A DNA stretch of 55,890 nucleotides from JAAGZL01 sp050291725 (lineage in GTDB: Bacteria; Pseudomonadota; Gammaproteobacteria; Chromatiales; Chromatiaceae), in assembly GCA_050291725.1 (NCBI GenBank), contig JBNKKH010000030.1, forward strand, positions 1 through 55,890. The letters are read 5' to 3'. The translations under genes and the position numbers were made by a program. Below the pieces are notes generated by a model. It saw only the letters and a program-made list of their open reading frames with translations, did not search any database and was not told where the DNA came from. Shown piece after piece: positions 43,116 through 52,076 of the stretch. The stretch's first letter is position 1. The number at the start of each line of letters is the position of its first letter.

Positions 43116-44461
43116 GGGATCTGTAAGACCTGACCTACTCTTATCTGATCACCAGAGATACCATTTGCATCACGTAGGCCATGTACGCTTACCTGATACT
43201 GTTTGGCAATCATACCCAGGGTGTCTCCGCTACTTATAACATGTTTACGAGTTACATCACTTTCCGGTCTTAGCTTTTGCGCCAGCAGAGTTCCTGGCGG
43301 CGGATTGGAGTAAAAATAGTCTTTTATTCCGGAAAGAATCGACTTGGCTAATTTATTCTGGTGCGAGTAGCTTCTCAGTTTGCTCTCTTCTACCGGGTTA
43401 CTGATGAAGGCAGTCTCCACCAGAATTGAAGGAACATCAGGCGATTTCAGCACAGCAAAACCAGCCTTCTGAACACTTCTATGATGCATCTTTCCTACCC
43501 GTCCCATCTTCTTAAGCACTCTATCAGCCACGTCATGACTGACCTGTCTGGTACCGGTCTGGGAGAGATCAAGCAGCACGGACGCCAGAACATCATCTTT
43601 ATCTTTCAACTCAACACCACCAATTAGGTCGGCGCTGTTTTCCCGCTCAGCCAGCCAACGGGCAGCCTCACTGGAAGCTCCTTTGTTAGACAGGGTAAAA
43701 ACAGATGAGCCGCGAGCACGCCTGTCTCTGAATGCGTCTGCATGGATAGAGATGAACAGATCGGCCTTATGCTTACGGGCCAGGGCAGAACGTTTTCTCA
43801 GCCTCAGGTAGTAATCGCCATTACGGATCAACACCGGACGCATCCCTTTTTCCTTTTTTATCAAGGCAGCCAGTTTCTTGGCAATGGATAGAACCACATC
43901 CTTCTCTTTGGTTCCGCGTCTACCTATTGCGCCTGGATCTTCTCCTCCATGGCCGGCATCTATGGCTACCACAACATCTCTAGCCGGCTGTTTCTTCAGC
44001 GTCTTCTTCTTAGATACTACCTGCTTGACCGGCGTCTCATTTACTGGAGTAACAGAATCTACAGATTTGGTGTCAATCAGGTCCAGAACCAGACGATGGC
44101 CATATTCACGATTAGGGGCCAATGCAAAAATCCTGGGATTAATTCTGGATTTGAGGTCAAGGACTATGCGCAGGCCGCCCTCTCCCCGTGGCCCACTTCT
44201 GATGTTTTTTACAAAACGGTCTTTACCGGTAAAGTTAGATATGGATGTTTTCAGCTTGGCGTCACTGAAATCGATTACCAGGCGATCGGGATTGCTCAGG
44301 GCAAACATACGGTGTTGTATGCTATCGCTGACGTCAAACACCAATCTGGTGTGATCAGGGGCGCTCCAGAGCCGCAGACTGTTGATTTCAGTCTGCCCTG
44401 CCTGGAGGCTAAAACTAACCAGCAACAACAGGATGACGGCAATCTTGTTCATTTTCATCAA
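43112..44461 (-). CDS. N-acetylmuramoyl-L-alanine amidase (AmiB/AmiC type)
   Basis: 449 residues with a signal peptide (KIAVILLLLVSFSLQAGQ). AMIN domain (about 25-130: LRLWSAPDHTRLVFDVSDS...RLVIDFSDAKL), then Amidase_3 with zinc ligands in VVVAIDAGHGGEDPGAIG (His), EKDVVLSIAKKL (Glu), LFISIHADAF (His), and catalytic Glu in VETAFISNPVEE. A C-terminal LysM domain (VISSGDTLGMIAKQYQVSVHGLRDANGI...VGQVLQIP). It cleaves septal peptidoglycan side chains. E. coli AmiB is at the same position, between tsaE and mutL. Confidence 0.94.
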   Translation of the reverse strand: MMKMNKIAVILLLLVSFSLQAGQTEINSLRLWSAPDHTRLVFDVSDSIQHRMFALSNPDRLVIDFSDAKLKTSISNFTGKDRFVKNIRSGPRGEGGLRIVLDLKSRINPRIFALAPNREYGHRLVLDLIDTKSVDSVTPVNETPVKQVVSKKKTLKKQPARDVVVAIDAGHGGEDPGAIGRRGTKEKDVVLSIAKKLAALIKKEKGMRPVLIRNGDYYLRLRKRSALARKHKADLFISIHADAFRDRRARGSSVFTLSNKGASSEAARWLAERENSADLIGGVELKDKDDVLASVLLDLSQTGTRQVSHDVADRVLKKMGRVGKMHHRSVQKAGFAVLKSPDVPSILVETAFISNPVEESKLRSYSHQNKLAKSILSGIKDYFYSNPPPGTLLAQKLRPESDVTRKHVISSGDTLGMIAKQYQVSVHGLRDANGISGDQIRVGQVLQIP

Positions 44462-44570
44462 CCATCACAAAAAATAGTATCGATACACCATTAAAACTAG
44501 CATGCAATAAACATTTTTTCCAGTGTTTTCTTGAAGATAGCCGATCTTTCTCTATTCAATTATTAAGATT

Positions 44571-45035
44571 TTACACAAATCGCTCAGTTACGCCCTTCAG
44601 AAGCTGTTCTCCCCTCTCGGTTTCGGCTGTGAGCTGCAAACTCCGACCTTGAGCTAGATGATCTATCTGTATCAGCAGATCTGGCGCTGGCAGCTCGCCC
44701 TGACCATGCTCTGGCCACTCCACCAAAAGGGTAGCTCCCTCCTCCATAAGATCGCGCAGGCCTAGATACTCCAGCTCTTCCGCATCTGCCAGCCGGTATA
44801 AATCTATATGACAAAAGCTGGCCTGACCTATATGGTAAGGCTCCATCAAGGTATAGGTTGGACTTTTTACTGCCCCGCGGTGACCAAGAGCATGCATAAA
44901 ACCGCGCACCAGGGTGGTCTTACCCGCACCCAGATTGCCCTGCAGATAGATTATGCTGCCCTGCGGACACCCAGCTGCCAGGGCAGCTCCCAGCTCTTCC
45001 TGCTGCTCTGGGCTATTGCTGTGAAGCTTTAGCAT
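44571..45035 (-). CDS. tsaE: tRNA threonylcarbamoyladenosine biosynthesis ATPase TsaE
   Basis: 154 residues. P-loop GNLGAGKT (33-40), GAVKSPTYTLMEPY and the Walker B-like FCHIDLYRLADAEELEYLGL, ending with ATLLVEWPEHG. With TsaB and TsaD it forms the t6A37 tRNA modification. Its start overlaps the end of the nnr gene (7 bases) and it lies upstream of the amidase, as in E. coli. Confidence 0.95.
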   Translation of the reverse strand: MLKLHSNSPEQQEELGAALAAGCPQGSIIYLQGNLGAGKTTLVRGFMHALGHRGAVKSPTYTLMEPYHIGQASFCHIDLYRLADAEELEYLGLRDLMEEGATLLVEWPEHGQGELPAPDLLIQIDHLAQGRSLQLTAETERGEQLLKGVTERFV

Positions 45036-46540
45036 TCAACCAGCTCTGGATTGATAAGCTCTCTGATAGTAGGCATAAGATCGGCTGCCAGCAGGCCACG
45101 CTCCCCTTTTTTTGCTTCAATATCAGCGGATTTGGCATGGAGACACACCCCCATGCTGGCCGCCAGTTCTGGAGCATAACCCTGGGCTAAGAGAGATCCT
45201 ATCACCCCGGTTAGCACATCTCCCATCCCCCCGCTGGCCATGCCTGGATTGCCATCTGTACAGATATAACTTGCCCGCTCTTCTCCTGCCTGGATAAGTG
45301 TCCCCGCCCCCTTCAATACAGCAACACCACCATATTTAAGCTGAAGTTTACGCACGCTCAAAAAGCGATCTGACTGAATCTCCGCGACACTACAGTTGAG
45401 CAGGCGCGCCGCCTCACCAGGATGGGGGGTCAATATCCAGTCACCCCTCTGCATAGGTTCATAGGCCAGGAGATTTAGAGCATCTGCATCCAACACCATG
45501 GGTAGTTTGCACTCTAATACATATCCCAAAAGACCCTGAGCCCAGTTTGAGCTACCCAAGCCAGGACCGATGGCCACCACACTAGCTCTTTGCAGCAGTG
45601 GTCTTAACTGTTGCGGCCCATCTACGCCATGACACATAAGCTCAGGGCGCAACATATTCAGCTGTGCAGCATGTTCCGGACTGGTAGCAACCGAGACTAA
45701 CCCGGCACCACACCTAGCTGCCGCCTCTGCCGCCATGCGAACGGCACCGGAAAACCCTGGTGCACCGCCTATGACCAGCAGGTGACCAAAACTACCTTTA
45801 TGGGCGGTTCTGCTTCTAGGGGCAAGGTGCCCGGAAAGCCCATCCCAACTAACCCTGGATGCGGATGGAGTTTGCTCAGAGTAGACTGCGGACGGAACCT
45901 CCAGATCAGCAAAATGGAGCTCTCCACACTGCTCAGGACCATCTCCAGTAAACAGCCCCTGCTTCAGGCCGATAAAACTGATGCTGGCATCCGCTTTTAC
46001 CGCAACCCCCAACACTTTACCGCTGTCAGAGTGCAGTCCAGACGGGATATCCAAGGCCAATACCGGCGCCCAGTGCTCATTGATTGTAATCAACGCTTCA
46101 GCCCAGAGGCCGGTTACTTCCCGCTCCAGACCAGTGCCAAATACTCCATCCACAATCACCTCGGTCTGCTCCGGCACAGACTCGTAGGGGATAACCTCAC
46201 CACCCAGAGCTATGAAGGCATCGGCATTGCGTTTGGCATCTCCCGAAAGCTTATTAGAATCGCCCAACTGCAACACTCGCACTGCAATGCCATCCTGTAG
46301 GGCCAATCTGGCAACCACAAAGCCGTCACCGCCGTTATTGCCGGTTCCGCAAACTACGGTTATATCCTGAGCCTCAGGCCATTTTGTACGCAGCAGCTTG
46401 TATGAGGCACTGCCCGCCCTCTCCATTAGGGTGAGACCAGGTATGGCGAAATCCTCAATAGCAGTACGATCCAACTCCCGCACCTGTTCAGCACGGTAGA
46501 GGTCTAGCGGGAGGGTTTCATTCAGTTTCATTGTTTTCAT
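45029..46540 (-). CDS. nnr: Bifunctional NAD(P)H-hydrate epimerase/dehydratase
   Basis: About 503 residues from the ATG at 46540 (46531 is also possible). N-terminal YjeF_N epimerase domain (LTLMERAGSASYKLL, VVCGTGNNGGDGFVVARLAL); C-terminal ribokinase-fold dehydratase (GHLLVIGGAPGFSGAVRMAAEAA, VLDADALNLL, LTPHPGEAARLL, TDGNPGMASGGMGDVLTGVIGSLLAQG in outline). It repairs damaged NADHX/NADPHX. Divergent from queG; its order with tsaE is the conserved gammaproteobacterial one. Confidence 0.96.
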   Translation of the reverse strand: MKTMKLNETLPLDLYRAEQVRELDRTAIEDFAIPGLTLMERAGSASYKLLRTKWPEAQDITVVCGTGNNGGDGFVVARLALQDGIAVRVLQLGDSNKLSGDAKRNADAFIALGGEVIPYESVPEQTEVIVDGVFGTGLEREVTGLWAEALITINEHWAPVLALDIPSGLHSDSGKVLGVAVKADASISFIGLKQGLFTGDGPEQCGELHFADLEVPSAVYSEQTPSASRVSWDGLSGHLAPRSRTAHKGSFGHLLVIGGAPGFSGAVRMAAEAAARCGAGLVSVATSPEHAAQLNMLRPELMCHGVDGPQQLRPLLQRASVVAIGPGLGSSNWAQGLLGYVLECKLPMVLDADALNLLAYEPMQRGDWILTPHPGEAARLLNCSVAEIQSDRFLSVRKLQLKYGGVAVLKGAGTLIQAGEERASYICTDGNPGMASGGMGDVLTGVIGSLLAQGYAPELAASMGVCLHAKSADIEAKKGERGLLAADLMPTIRELINPELVEC

Positions 46541-46683
46541 ACAGATCCAGTAGGCTCCATTCAAACTATTCCAGGGAATTGTATCTGAGATTTACCGTTT
46601 GGTGGGAGTAATCAAAGCATGTGGCACAATCTCAGCTGGTCATTGCCCCCTACAGCGTTAATCAATGCTATAGTTCAACCGCT

Positions 46684-47742
46684 ATGAAAAGTGATGATTA
46701 CCTGCAGTTGGCGCAATCTATAAAACTCTGGGGCCAAGAACTAGGCTTCCAAAAGGTCGGCATAGCAAACATCACACTAAAGCAAGCGGAAAGACATCTG
46801 GATGAGTGGCTGGATGCAGGACGACATGGAGATATGGAGTACATGGCACGCCACGGCCGAAAACGCAGTCGACCAGATGAATTGATACCAGGCACCATAA
46901 GCGTTATATCCGCCAGAATGGATTATCTACCGCCAGATACCAACCCAAAGACAGTTCTTGCCACGCAAAATCTCGGCTACATTTCACGTTACGCCCTAGG
47001 CCGTGATTATCACAAGGTGATGCGTAATAGGTTGCAGAAACTAGCCCAGCGCATCCAAGAGGAGATCGGGGAATATAACTATAGAATCTTTACCGACTCC
47101 GCACCTGTCATGGAAAAGCCCTTGGCCACCAAAGCGGGACTAGGTTGGGTCGGCAGGAATAGCCTGTTGGTGAGCCGTTCTACAGCATCCTGGTTTTTTC
47201 TGGGTGAGATATATACCAACCTGCCCCTGCCACAGGATAGCGAATCTGAAAACCACTGTGGTAGCTGTGACAACTGCATGGTTGCCTGCCCTACTCAAGC
47301 CATAGTAGCCCCTTATGTACTGGATGCCAGACGCTGTATTTCATACCTCACCGTTGAGTTCAGAGGATCTATTCCAGTAGAACTGCGACCGCTCATCGGC
47401 AACCGCATCTATGGGTGTGACGACTGTCTGCTTGCATGCCAATGGAACCTCTTTGTCGAGCCCACCAAGGAGCAGGATTTCATGCCCAGAAATGGACTGG
47501 ACGCACCAGAACTTGTCGATCTGTTTGCCTGGAGTGAAGATGAGTTTCTCCAGCGAATGGAGGGATCCCCCATAAGAAGATTGGGTTACGAGTGCTGGAT
47601 GCGTAATATAGCAGTAGCCCTGGGTAATGCGGAAAGCTCAGAACAGATCATTAACGCGCTGAAAACGAGACAAAATCACGCCTCAGAATTGGTGCAGGAA
47701 CATGTGGCCTGGGCCCTCAACCGCCACAAAGCAGGCAAATAA
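46684..47742 (+). CDS. queG: Epoxyqueuosine reductase
   Basis: 352 residues from the ATG at 46684 (KSDDYLQLAQSIKLWGQELGFQKVGIANI). An upstream in-frame GTG at 46621 would overlap the divergent promoter region and adds a non-conserved extension. Cobalamin-binding N-terminal half (RYALGRDYHKVMRNRLQ, FTDSAPVMEKPLATKAGLGWVGRNS). Two [4Fe-4S] clusters are given by CGSCDNCMVACPTQAI and RRCISYLTVE plus CDDCLLACQWN. It makes queuosine for tRNA wobble positions in the last step of that pathway. Confidence 0.96.
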   Translation: MKSDDYLQLAQSIKLWGQELGFQKVGIANITLKQAERHLDEWLDAGRHGDMEYMARHGRKRSRPDELIPGTISVISARMDYLPPDTNPKTVLATQNLGYISRYALGRDYHKVMRNRLQKLAQRIQEEIGEYNYRIFTDSAPVMEKPLATKAGLGWVGRNSLLVSRSTASWFFLGEIYTNLPLPQDSESENHCGSCDNCMVACPTQAIVAPYVLDARRCISYLTVEFRGSIPVELRPLIGNRIYGCDDCLLACQWNLFVEPTKEQDFMPRNGLDAPELVDLFAWSEDEFLQRMEGSPIRRLGYECWMRNIAVALGNAESSEQIINALKTRQNHASELVQEHVAWALNRHKAGK

Positions 47743-47748
47743 CCAACA

Positions 47749-48159
47749 TCAAGGCGTAATGCCACGACTGGAAAGCCATTCGCGATCCAGTTCCCATCTT
47801 ACTCTCTCAACCTTCCCTGACTCCATCACAATGCGCTTGGCCTGCTTCTGTACTCTTGCCATCTCTTGCTGAGCCTGCATCAGATCTGGATTATCCTGGG
47901 AACGATTTGCCAGGCGCGGGAAAATTATGCCCAGGGCCTTGTGCATAGGAAACATACTATTGCGTGGTGAACTAATTACCGCCACTTCATTCTCTACCCT
48001 TAGCACATGGAATTTGTATGGATAGCTGGATACAATCTGATCCTGCTGCAACAGTTCATTCAGCTCAGATACCGCCGGATCTTCATACAGCGCCCAGACC
48101 AGGAAGAGTAGAACCACCACCCCCAGGAAGATAGAATAATTTCTCGTAAATTTATCCAT
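47749..48159 (-). CDS. Membrane-anchored hypothetical protein
   Basis: 136 residues with an N-terminal membrane helix (SIFLGVVVLLFLVWALYE). The soluble part has a basic/acidic C-terminal helix region (DLMQAQQEMARVQKQAKRIVMESGKVERVRWELDREWL). No known motif. It converges with queG and follows the SLAC1-type gene by 25 bases, so it may be a small subunit or partner. Not recognised. Confidence 0.65.
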   Translation of the reverse strand: MDKFTRNYSIFLGVVVLLFLVWALYEDPAVSELNELLQQDQIVSSYPYKFHVLRVENEVAVISSPRNSMFPMHKALGIIFPRLANRSQDNPDLMQAQQEMARVQKQAKRIVMESGKVERVRWELDREWLSSRGITP

Positions 48160-48184
48160 TTATCATTAATCTACACAGGCCTCA

Positions 48185-49144
48185 TCAGCCCTCATCCACA
48201 CAAATACCCCGCATACTTATTGCCTTTACTGTCTTGTACAGCAGTAAAGATATCAGCAGGGTAACTATGCCAAGCAGCCCAAACCCAATAAACTTAAACC
48301 AGACATATCCAGTCTTCTGATACATCAGCAAAGTAGCGATAGTGATGGCCGCCATAGGGAACGAGTAGGCCCACCAGGAGAGGAAAAATTTAATTTTGGT
48401 GAAACGCGGCATCTGGGTAAACAGTAGCAGGGTAAGAAATAGCGCCGAGTAATAGAGCACCCGAGCAAACATATCCACATCACCATTTAATTTCACATAG
48501 GATATAAAACCGATAGCAGGTGGAGCTATGAGAATAAACAGGGTTGGCAACAACTTACCTGGCAGTGGCTGATGGAAGATAATCCGATTGAAGATAATTG
48601 CCAGAAACACTATCCAGAACAGCATCCCCAGACTAAAGAAGAAACTGGACACTTCGAAATAACCGTGGGTAACGCCAGCAATCGGCACCAGGATATTACC
48701 AACTATAGGGATAAACCAAGCAGGATTTGAATGGTGAATTTCAAAGTGCTCATGATGCATCCACGCCTGCAATACATAGAGGGTAAACAACAGGTGGGCA
48801 ATACTGCCTACCGCCCACAGACCAAACGAGATAGTTTTATAATCGTGCAGGGTACAGATACTCAGAAGAATAAAACTAATTGATATGGTGGGGAAAAAAC
48901 TCAGTTTAATAGGATGAGCCAAGTCTTTCAAAACTGCACCTGGGTAACGCATCAGCTTAAGCAGAAAGAAACCAGCCAGCACAACGAATAAACATACGGT
49001 AAATAACATCAAGGCCTTTGAGATAATAGCCGGCATCTGTAGTACCGAGTGGGATTTCTCCCAAGCCAAGGTTAGGCCAGACATACCCATAACCGTGGCA
49101 AAAAAGGCAACGGGAAAGTGTTTAAGTCTTGATTCTTGATCCAT
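48185..49144 (-). CDS. SLAC1/TehA-family anion channel or transporter
   Basis: 319 residues from the ATG at 49144, chosen because GGAG stands 7 bases before it and DQESRLKHFPVAFFATVMGMSGLTLAW is the family start. About ten membrane helices, Phe-rich. The PVAFFATVMGMSGL and WWAYSFPMAAITIATLLMY segments are characteristic of TDT/SLAC1 proteins (tellurite-resistance/dicarboxylate, plant anion channel SLAC1). Substrate unknown; small anions such as sulfite, nitrate or dicarboxylates are candidates. Confidence 0.9.
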   Translation of the reverse strand: MDQESRLKHFPVAFFATVMGMSGLTLAWEKSHSVLQMPAIISKALMLFTVCLFVVLAGFFLLKLMRYPGAVLKDLAHPIKLSFFPTISISFILLSICTLHDYKTISFGLWAVGSIAHLLFTLYVLQAWMHHEHFEIHHSNPAWFIPIVGNILVPIAGVTHGYFEVSSFFFSLGMLFWIVFLAIIFNRIIFHQPLPGKLLPTLFILIAPPAIGFISYVKLNGDVDMFARVLYYSALFLTLLLFTQMPRFTKIKFFLSWWAYSFPMAAITIATLLMYQKTGYVWFKFIGFGLLGIVTLLISLLLYKTVKAISMRGICVDEG

Positions 49145-49262
49145 CTGATTACTCCAAATTTTTGGTCTTACAACTATGACCTGCATGTTAAAGCAGCAGG
49201 CTTAAACCATGCATTGACAAATATCACAGTAATTTTGTTGGTAATTACAGGGTTATTGCAAA

Positions 49263-49844
49263 TCAATCATCTGGCTGCGGGAAATCGTTAAAACTTGCCC
49301 CTGGATTTATCTCGCGCTCATCGAGAGGAATCTCCTCTGGATCTGGCCAGTTACCGGGAACCGGATCTACCCCATCTTGCATGGCAGGCAAAGGTTCTGG
49401 GTCGGCAAATACCGGATTTGACTTTAGATCCACATCTTTACGCATACAGAGGAACTCAATAGGGATCTTATTTGGATCGTAGCTGTAGAGGGAGCGGCAG
49501 AAGCCGTGATCTACAATATCTGCTGCTGGCATTTCGGCAGCATCCAGGCGGCTCATGATCTCCCACAGCTGCTCTTCATCTGCAACTTGAATAGAGACAT
49601 GATCAAAGGCCTGCTCACCCGACTTGGGCTCCCCATGACGACGATATGGGAGACAGACTGCATTAGGCCACTCAAAGAAAACAATGTAGTTATCTCCGCC
49701 CACATGGAAAAACACCTGGCGCCCAGTGCCTTCGTTGGTGGTATAAACCAGCTTCATTCCCAGCAGATCACGCCAGAAGCGGATAGTGCCATCCAGGTCA
49801 CAAGTACCAAAAGCCGGGTGATGTACTCCTACATACTTAACCAT
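49263..49844 (-). CDS. VOC-family (glyoxalase/dioxygenase fold) protein
   Basis: 193 residues. HHPAFGTCDLDGTIRFWRDLLGMKLVY at the N-terminus (first metal His), then NYIVFFEWPNAV and AFDHVSIQVADEEQLWEIMSRLDAAEM (second module), with SLYSYDPNKIPIEFLCM (Glu ligand). A non-conserved acidic, Pro-rich tail follows (about 150-193). One paired VOC domain; could be a metal-dependent isomerase, dioxygenase or resistance protein. Gap of 53 bases to orn. Confidence 0.87.
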   Translation of the reverse strand: MVKYVGVHHPAFGTCDLDGTIRFWRDLLGMKLVYTTNEGTGRQVFFHVGGDNYIVFFEWPNAVCLPYRRHGEPKSGEQAFDHVSIQVADEEQLWEIMSRLDAAEMPAADIVDHGFCRSLYSYDPNKIPIEFLCMRKDVDLKSNPVFADPEPLPAMQDGVDPVPGNWPDPEEIPLDEREINPGASFNDFPQPDD

Positions 49845-49897
49845 TCCAATCCCTACCTCTCGATATTTATAGAGGGATATTTATCCATAAGCATATA

Positions 49898-50449
49898 CTA
49901 ATACACGCTCTTTAGGAAATTGTCTCGGTAATAAGCCAATTCGTTTATGGAGTCACGAATATCATCCAAAGCCAGATGTTTCCCCTGTTTAACCACACCT
50001 TTGGCCACATCTGGCGCCCAACGCTTGGCTAACTCTTTCAGAGTACTCACATCCAGGTTGCGGTAGTGAAAGAACTCCTCCAGATCTGGCATAAGTCTGG
50101 CCATAAAACGCCTATCCTGGCAAATGCTGTTACCGCACATTGGCGATGCCCCCTTGGGCACATACTGCTCTAAGAACTCTATAGTCTCCCGCTCTGCCTT
50201 TGCGGTGTCATAACTGCTCTGCTTGACCCGCTCAGTCAAACCAGATTTTCCGTGCTGTTCGGTATTCCACTCATCCATGCCGTTCATAACCCTATCTGGC
50301 TGATGAATTGCCAGCATGGGCCCTTCGGCCAGGATGTTGAGATTTGCATCTGTGACTATGGTTGCAATCTCAATAATCCAGTCATTCAAGGTATCCAAAC
50401 CGGTCATCTCTAAGTCTATCCAAATAAGGTTGCTTGCATCTTGGTCCAT
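49898..50449 (-). CDS. orn: Oligoribonuclease
   Basis: 183 residues from the ATG at 50449 (AAGGA Shine-Dalgarno upstream; a longer frame is not conserved). DEDDh exonuclease: WIDLEMTGLD (first two acidic), MCGNSICQDRRFMARLMPDLEEFFHYRNLDVSTLKELAKRW in outline, and HLALDDIRDSINELAYYRD. It degrades 2-5-nt RNAs, including pGpG from c-di-GMP breakdown, which ties in with the HD-GYP gene in this window. Confidence 0.97.
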   Translation of the reverse strand: MDQDASNLIWIDLEMTGLDTLNDWIIEIATIVTDANLNILAEGPMLAIHQPDRVMNGMDEWNTEQHGKSGLTERVKQSSYDTAKAERETIEFLEQYVPKGASPMCGNSICQDRRFMARLMPDLEEFFHYRNLDVSTLKELAKRWAPDVAKGVVKQGKHLALDDIRDSINELAYYRDNFLKSVY

Positions 50450-50529
50450 GCGTAATTCCTTGTTTGTTATGGGTGTGCAATGCAACTGATTCTAGCAGAA
50501 GGGTCTCTACAGATGTATCCTTATACCCT

Positions 50530-51777
50530 ATGAACTGGTTTAGCTATCTTTTTATTACTGCTTTGGTTTGCGGACTTGTGCTAGAGTTCTGGCTAATGTT
50601 GCGCCAACGCAAACATGTGATTGCCCATCGCGCCAAGGTGCCAGAGGCTTTCAGCGACTATGTCTCCCTCGAGCAGCATCATACTGCGGCCGACTATACA
50701 TTGGCCCAGATTAAGCTGTGGTCCAAAGAGTTGCTGTTTGGCTCGGCCCTACTCTTGGCATGGACCTTGGGAGGCGGCATTCAGTTAATCCAAAATATGT
50801 GGAATCTTATGGCATTGGATATTGATCCACTGCTGACTGGCACTGGGATTATTCTCTCTATTTTCATACTCTCAGGCATACTGGACCTCCCCTTCTCTAT
50901 ATATCGCACCTTTGTGCTAGAAAACAGTTTCGGCTTTAACCGCACCACGCCATCCCAGTTTTTTAAAGACCTGGTTATGCAGCTAATGCTCTCGCTCCTG
51001 CTGGGAGTGCCGGTAATCTGGATTGTCCTCTGGCTCATGCAAAGCGCAGGTAATCTCTGGTGGCTTTTAGCCTGGGTCTTTTGGACCTGTTTTACTCTAT
51101 TTATGAGTTGGGCCTACCCTACCCTGATTGCACCACTATTTAATAAATTCTCTCCGCTAGATGATGCAGATATGCGCCAGCGTATCCAGCAACTGCTGGA
51201 CCGCTGTGGCTTTACCAGCAATGGTATTTTTGTAATGGACGGATCGAAACGCTCCAGCCACGGCAATGCCTACTTTACTGGCCTGGGGAAAAACAAACGC
51301 ATTGTCTTTTTCGACACGCTGCTAAAACACCTGGAAACAGACGAGATGGAGGCAGTACTGGCCCACGAACTTGGTCACTTCAAGCATCGCCATATCTATA
51401 AGGGCCTGATTATCATGATGCTCAGCTCTCTACTTGGATTGGGTCTACTCTCCTGGTTGATAGAGCAGCACTGGTTTTTCAATGGCCTGGGAGTAACCAC
51501 AGAATCCAACCCCATAGCCTTAATACTGTTTATGCTGGCAACTCCAGTATTCAGCCAGTTTCTGCACCCTTTGATGGCGAAAATGCAGCGCAAACATGAG
51601 TTCGAGGCGGACGACTACGCGGTGGAACAGGCAGGAGCAGAACCGATGATCACCGCCCTGGTCAAACTCTACAAGGAGAACGCTAGCACCTTAACCCCAG
51701 ACCCACTCTACTCTGCGTTTCATGACAGCCATCCACCAGCTCCAGTAAGGGTTGCTTATCTTTCATCCAAGCTATAG
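50530..51777 (+). CDS. M48 zinc metalloprotease (Ste24-like)
   Basis: 415 residues from the ATG at 50530 (the longer frame from 50434 overlaps orn). Ste24-type N-terminal helices precede the catalytic HELGHFKHRH (zinc HExxH); the third ligand is Glu in KHEFEADDYAV. Multiple membrane helices on both sides. It is probably a membrane protein-processing or quality-control protease (M48A, CAAX-prenyl-protease-1-like). It lies between the divergent orn and a small cytochrome gene (13-base gap). Confidence 0.93.
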   Translation: MNWFSYLFITALVCGLVLEFWLMLRQRKHVIAHRAKVPEAFSDYVSLEQHHTAADYTLAQIKLWSKELLFGSALLLAWTLGGGIQLIQNMWNLMALDIDPLLTGTGIILSIFILSGILDLPFSIYRTFVLENSFGFNRTTPSQFFKDLVMQLMLSLLLGVPVIWIVLWLMQSAGNLWWLLAWVFWTCFTLFMSWAYPTLIAPLFNKFSPLDDADMRQRIQQLLDRCGFTSNGIFVMDGSKRSSHGNAYFTGLGKNKRIVFFDTLLKHLETDEMEAVLAHELGHFKHRHIYKGLIIMMLSSLLGLGLLSWLIEQHWFFNGLGVTTESNPIALILFMLATPVFSQFLHPLMAKMQRKHEFEADDYAVEQAGAEPMITALVKLYKENASTLTPDPLYSAFHDSHPPAPVRVAYLSSKL

Positions 51778-51790
51778 GGAGAAGCTAACA

Positions 51791-52069
51791 ATGAAAAAAT
51801 ATATTGCTATAGCAGCAATCTGTTTAGTAACAGCAACTGTCCATGCTGGGGAGACAACAGCTACCACGGGGAAAAAACTGCATGTGGATAACTGTCTCTC
51901 CTGCCATAAACCAGAGCTCTACACCAGAGCAGAACGCAAGGTGACATCTAAAGACAAACTCTCCACCCAGGTACATATGTGTGTTTCACAACTGCAACTC
52001 GCTTGGTTTGACGAAGAGATAGAGAGCGTGACTGAGTATCTCAACAATGAGTTCTACAACTTCAAATAG
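51791..52069 (+). CDS. Small cytochrome c
   Basis: 92 residues from the ATG at 51791 (AGGGAGAAG Shine-Dalgarno). Signal peptide (KKYIAIAAICLVTATVHAG), one haem site CLSCHKPELY, and probable distal Met in VHMCVSQLQLAWFDEEIESVTEYLNNEFY. A class I-like monohaem periplasmic carrier. It sits between the M48 protease and rsgA, which is unusual for rsgA neighbourhoods. Confidence 0.88.
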   Translation: MKKYIAIAAICLVTATVHAGETTATTGKKLHVDNCLSCHKPELYTRAERKVTSKDKLSTQVHMCVSQLQLAWFDEEIESVTEYLNNEFYNFK

Positions 52070-52076
52070 TTAACCT

